From: a virus
DNA length: 31,464 nt
Reading direction: 5' to 3' (one strand)
IMG/VR virus record: IMGVR_UViG_3300030104_000807
Location: 4,475 to 35,938 of that record
The notes beneath the pieces were generated by a model. That model worked only from the letters and a program-made list of their open reading frames with translations. It searched no databases and was not told the DNA's origin. Below are positions 29,278 to 31,464 of the stretch, piece after piece. Made by a program: the position numbers and the translations under genes. The stretch's first letter is position 1, and every line of letters begins with the position of its first letter.

Positions 29278-31464
29278 TGGCTATTACTATTTCCGACACA
29301 GAACCTCGTGTCCAATATACGGCAACAGCAGGACAAACAAGTTTTTCTGTTCCCTTTGAATTTTTTACAGTAAACGATGTTAAAGTTTACAATGGTTCTA
29401 CATTACTATCTTACAATGCTTCACCATCATCAGCTTCACAATATTCGGTAACAGGAGCAGGAGTTTCTGGTGGAGGATCAATTACATTAGGGGGTGGGGC
29501 TACCGTTAATGATGTAATCACAGTTTACAGAGATTTAGCAATAGCTAGATCTACTGACTTTCCAACTTCAGGTGCTTTTCAAATATCTTCATTAAATGAT
29601 GAATTAGATAAAATTATAGCTATGTGTCAACAGCTTGAAAGAGATTTAAAATTCTCTCCAAGAGCTGCAGCAACAACAGCAAATACATTTAATATTACTT
29701 TTCCTAACCTTGCAGCAAACAAAGTATTATCAGTAAATAGTTCTGGTAATGGATTAGAGTTTGCTCAAGATATAACTGACATTACAACAATTGCAGGTAT
29801 AGCATCTGATGTAACTACTGTTTCCGGAATTGCATCAAATGTAACTTCGGTAGCAAATAATGCTACTAATATAAATTTAGTAGCAGGTTCGATTGGTTCA
29901 GTAAATACGGTAGCAGCAGACATTGGAAAAGTAGTAGCAGTCGCAAACGATTTAGCAGAAACAGTTTCTGAAATTGAAACAGTAGCAGATGACTTAAATG
30001 AAACTACTTCTGAAATAGATGTAGTAGCTGGAGCTGTAGTTAATGTTAATGCAGTAGGAGATGCAATTACAAATGTTAATGCAGTTGCAGGTAAAGTAAC
30101 TGAAATAGGTTTATTAGGCACTTCAGCAGTAATTACAGATATGGGATTACTTGGTACTTCAGCAGTTATAACAGATATGGATATATTAGCTACTTCTGCA
30201 AATGTAACAGCAATGGGATTACTTGGAACAAGTGCTGTTGTAGAAGACATGGGATATTTAGGTACTTCAGCAAATGTAACTAATATGGCTACACTTGGTA
30301 CATCTACAAATGTATCAAATATGGCAACTCTTGCAGGTATTACAAATTTAACTAATTTAGCAAATGCTCATGCAGCAGTATCAAGCGTTTCATCAAATTT
30401 AGCAGCAGTACAAAACTTTGCAGATGTTTATAGAATAGCAAGTTCAGCACCAAGCACTTCGTTAAATGTGGGTGACCTATATTTTGACACTACTGCTAAC
30501 GAATTAAAAGTTTATAAATCTTCTGGATGGGCAGCTGCAGGTTCAACAGTTAATGGAACATCTCAAAGATATACTTATAATATTTCTGGAACACCAACTA
30601 CAGTTACTGGAGCAGATGCAAATGGAAACACTCTTGCTTATGATGCAGGTTATGCAGATGTTTATCTTAATGGTATTCGAATGTCTGGATCTGATATTAC
30701 AATTACTTCAGGTACTTCAGTAGTATTTGCTAGTGCTTTAGCAAATGGAGATGTAGTAGATGTTGTTGCTTATGGAACATTTAATGTTGCATCAGTTAAT
30801 GCAGCTAACATAGATGCAGGAACATTAAATAATTCAAGATTAAGTTCTGATGTTACTCAAAATACTGCAACACAAACTTTAACAAATAAAACTATTAATG
30901 GTTCTAATAACACAATTTCAAATGTACCTAATTCAGCTTTAGTTGGAACTGGTGCAATTACTATTAATGGTTCAGCAGTATCATTAGGTGGATCAGTTAC
31001 AGTAGGTGAAACTAAACCTACTATATCAAGTTTAACTCCAACTGTTATTACTAACGATCCTTCTAATGTAGTTATTGCAGGAGCAAACTTTGTAGCAATA
31101 CCTAGAGTACACGCAATTAATACTGCAACAGGAATTTGGTATGAAGCAAGTACGGTAACTTATACTTCTGCTTCATCAATAACAGCAAATTTTACATTAA
31201 CTGTTGATTCTGCAAATTACAGAATTAGAGTTGAAAACCCAGATGGTAATGCAGTTATATCTGGAGCTGATGCTTTAAATGTAAGTGATGCACCTGCTTG
31301 GACAACAGCAACAGGTTCTTTAGGATCAGTAGGTGCTGGTGAGTCAATAAGTTTTACTGTTAATGCAACTAACGCTACGGCATATGCCGTTCAATCAGGA
31401 TCGTTGCCAGGAGGTGCTAGTTTAAATACGAGCACAGGAGCTATTACAGGTACCGAGTCTGGAG
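29277..31464 (+). CDS. Tail fibre protein, T7 gp17-like N-terminus (3' truncated)
   Basis: Open from the ATG at 29277 (TAATG overlap with the previous stop) to the right edge, at least 729 residues. Residues 1-125 match the T7 gp17 virion-binding domain: YTATAGQTSFSVPFEFFTVN, VTVYRDLAIARSTDFP-like, FQISSLNDELDKIIAMCQQL. The shaft has tandem 12-residue repeats (30111-30362). Then come GDLYFDTTANELKVYKSSGW, an IPT/TIG-like domain (PTISSLTPTVITNDPSNVVI) and at the edge an Ig-like He_PIG start (LPGGASLNTSTGAITGT). It recognises the host receptor. Confidence 0.9.
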   Translation, partial: MAITISDTEPRVQYTATAGQTSFSVPFEFFTVNDVKVYNGSTLLSYNASPSSASQYSVTGAGVSGGGSITLGGGATVNDVITVYRDLAIARSTDFPTSGAFQISSLNDELDKIIAMCQQLERDLKFSPRAAATTANTFNITFPNLAANKVLSVNSSGNGLEFAQDITDITTIAGIASDVTTVSGIASNVTSVANNATNINLVAGSIGSVNTVAADIGKVVAVANDLAETVSEIETVADDLNETTSEIDVVAGAVVNVNAVGDAITNVNAVAGKVTEIGLLGTSAVITDMGLLGTSAVITDMDILATSANVTAMGLLGTSAVVEDMGYLGTSANVTNMATLGTSTNVSNMATLAGITNLTNLANAHAAVSSVSSNLAAVQNFADVYRIASSAPSTSLNVGDLYFDTTANELKVYKSSGWAAAGSTVNGTSQRYTYNISGTPTTVTGADANGNTLAYDAGYADVYLNGIRMSGSDITITSGTSVVFASALANGDVVDVVAYGTFNVASVNAANIDAGTLNNSRLSSDVTQNTATQTLTNKTINGSNNTISNVPNSALVGTGAITINGSAVSLGGSVTVGETKPTISSLTPTVITNDPSNVVIAGANFVAIPRVHAINTATGIWYEASTVTYTSASSITANFTLTVDSANYRIRVENPDGNAVISGADALNVSDAPAWTTATGSLGSVGAGESISFTVNATNATAYAVQSGSLPGGASLNTSTGAITGTESG
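30111..30362 (+). repeat. Seven tandem 36-base repeats in the fibre shaft
   Basis: Starting at 30111, 12-residue units follow each other exactly: LLGTSAVITDMG, LLGTSAVITDMD, ILATSANVTAMG, LLGTSAVVEDMG, YLGTSANVTNMA, TLGTSTNVSNMA, TLAGITNLTNLA. The first two are nearly identical, the last one degenerate. A register of one hydrophobic residue every few positions suits a trimeric beta-structured shaft. Unit number may vary between strains. Confidence 0.85.

Noticed and set aside
29765-30250. Minus-strand 161-aa open frame
   Set aside because: Antisense of the fibre repeats; its own repetitive Thr/Ser/Pro/Val composition is a by-product of the plus-strand 36-base repeats.
1-31464. CRISPR array, insertion sequence, integrase or attachment site pair
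   Set aside because: No spaced direct repeats of CRISPR type, no transposase or integrase motifs and no convincing att core were seen on either strand.

Overview
The window looks like most of the genome of a small, A/T-rich, tailed bacteriophage with a short, T7-like tail (podovirus architecture). Evidence seen directly: terminase small and large subunits, a head-tail connector type portal, a scaffold, a compact major capsid protein with a small decoration-like protein, tail tubular proteins A and B, three internal virion (ejection) proteins and a T7 gp17-like fibre, all in the usual order. The very low G+C of most genes, the marine-phage character of many small proteins and an alphaproteobacterial-style Cro/C1 regulator (the LGVTFQQIQKIEKG stretch) suggest a virus of a low-GC marine alphaproteobacterium. 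A pelagiphage of the HTVC010P kind is a reasonable guess, but host and group are inference. No DNA polymerase, RNA polymerase, integrase, tRNA or lysis gene is visible. The last gene is cut by the right edge and a rightward gene is cut by the left edge, so part of the genome is missing.

Layout. 1-131: tail end of a rightward gene with a zinc-binding pattern. 190-10285: a leftward arm of about 29 tightly packed early/regulatory genes. Read in the direction of transcription it starts with two small genes ending at an intrinsic terminator (9532-9568). Next comes a strong sigma70-type promoter (9436-9463) feeding five tiny membrane proteins, several hypothetical genes and a ParB-like protein. A DUF932, DUF6915-like and GGGDxG gene trio and a free-standing DnaA domain IV protein follow, then two Cro/C1 regulators. 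The arm ends in a recombination cassette: YqaJ exonuclease, winged helix protein, single-strand annealing protein and SSB. 460-824 is a non-coding, AT-rich interval with a long inverted repeat next to ssb, a candidate replication origin.

10286-10676 is the divergent hub between the two arms. It is about 53% G+C (128 of 240 bases in 10321-10560), packed with hairpins, and its imperfect pairs are G-U compatible only on the rightward strand, which points to a structured RNA. 10677-31464 is the rightward packaging and virion arm: terS, several small ORFs, an HNH protein, terL, portal, scaffold, capsid, decoration protein, terminator, tail tubes, ejection proteins and fibre.

Regulation. A GTGCGT(T/A)GC element lies in the -35 position, 16-17 bases before a -10-like hexamer, ahead of the hub/terS, the capsid gene and the leftmost leftward gene. 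Facing copies of its core TGTGCGT flank the promoter of the small Cro/C1 gene at 3399-3638. The simplest reading, which is inference, is one phage regulator or phage-modified polymerase acting on all these sites. Most genes overlap by 1-11 bases (TAATG or ATGA junctions), so translational coupling is the rule.
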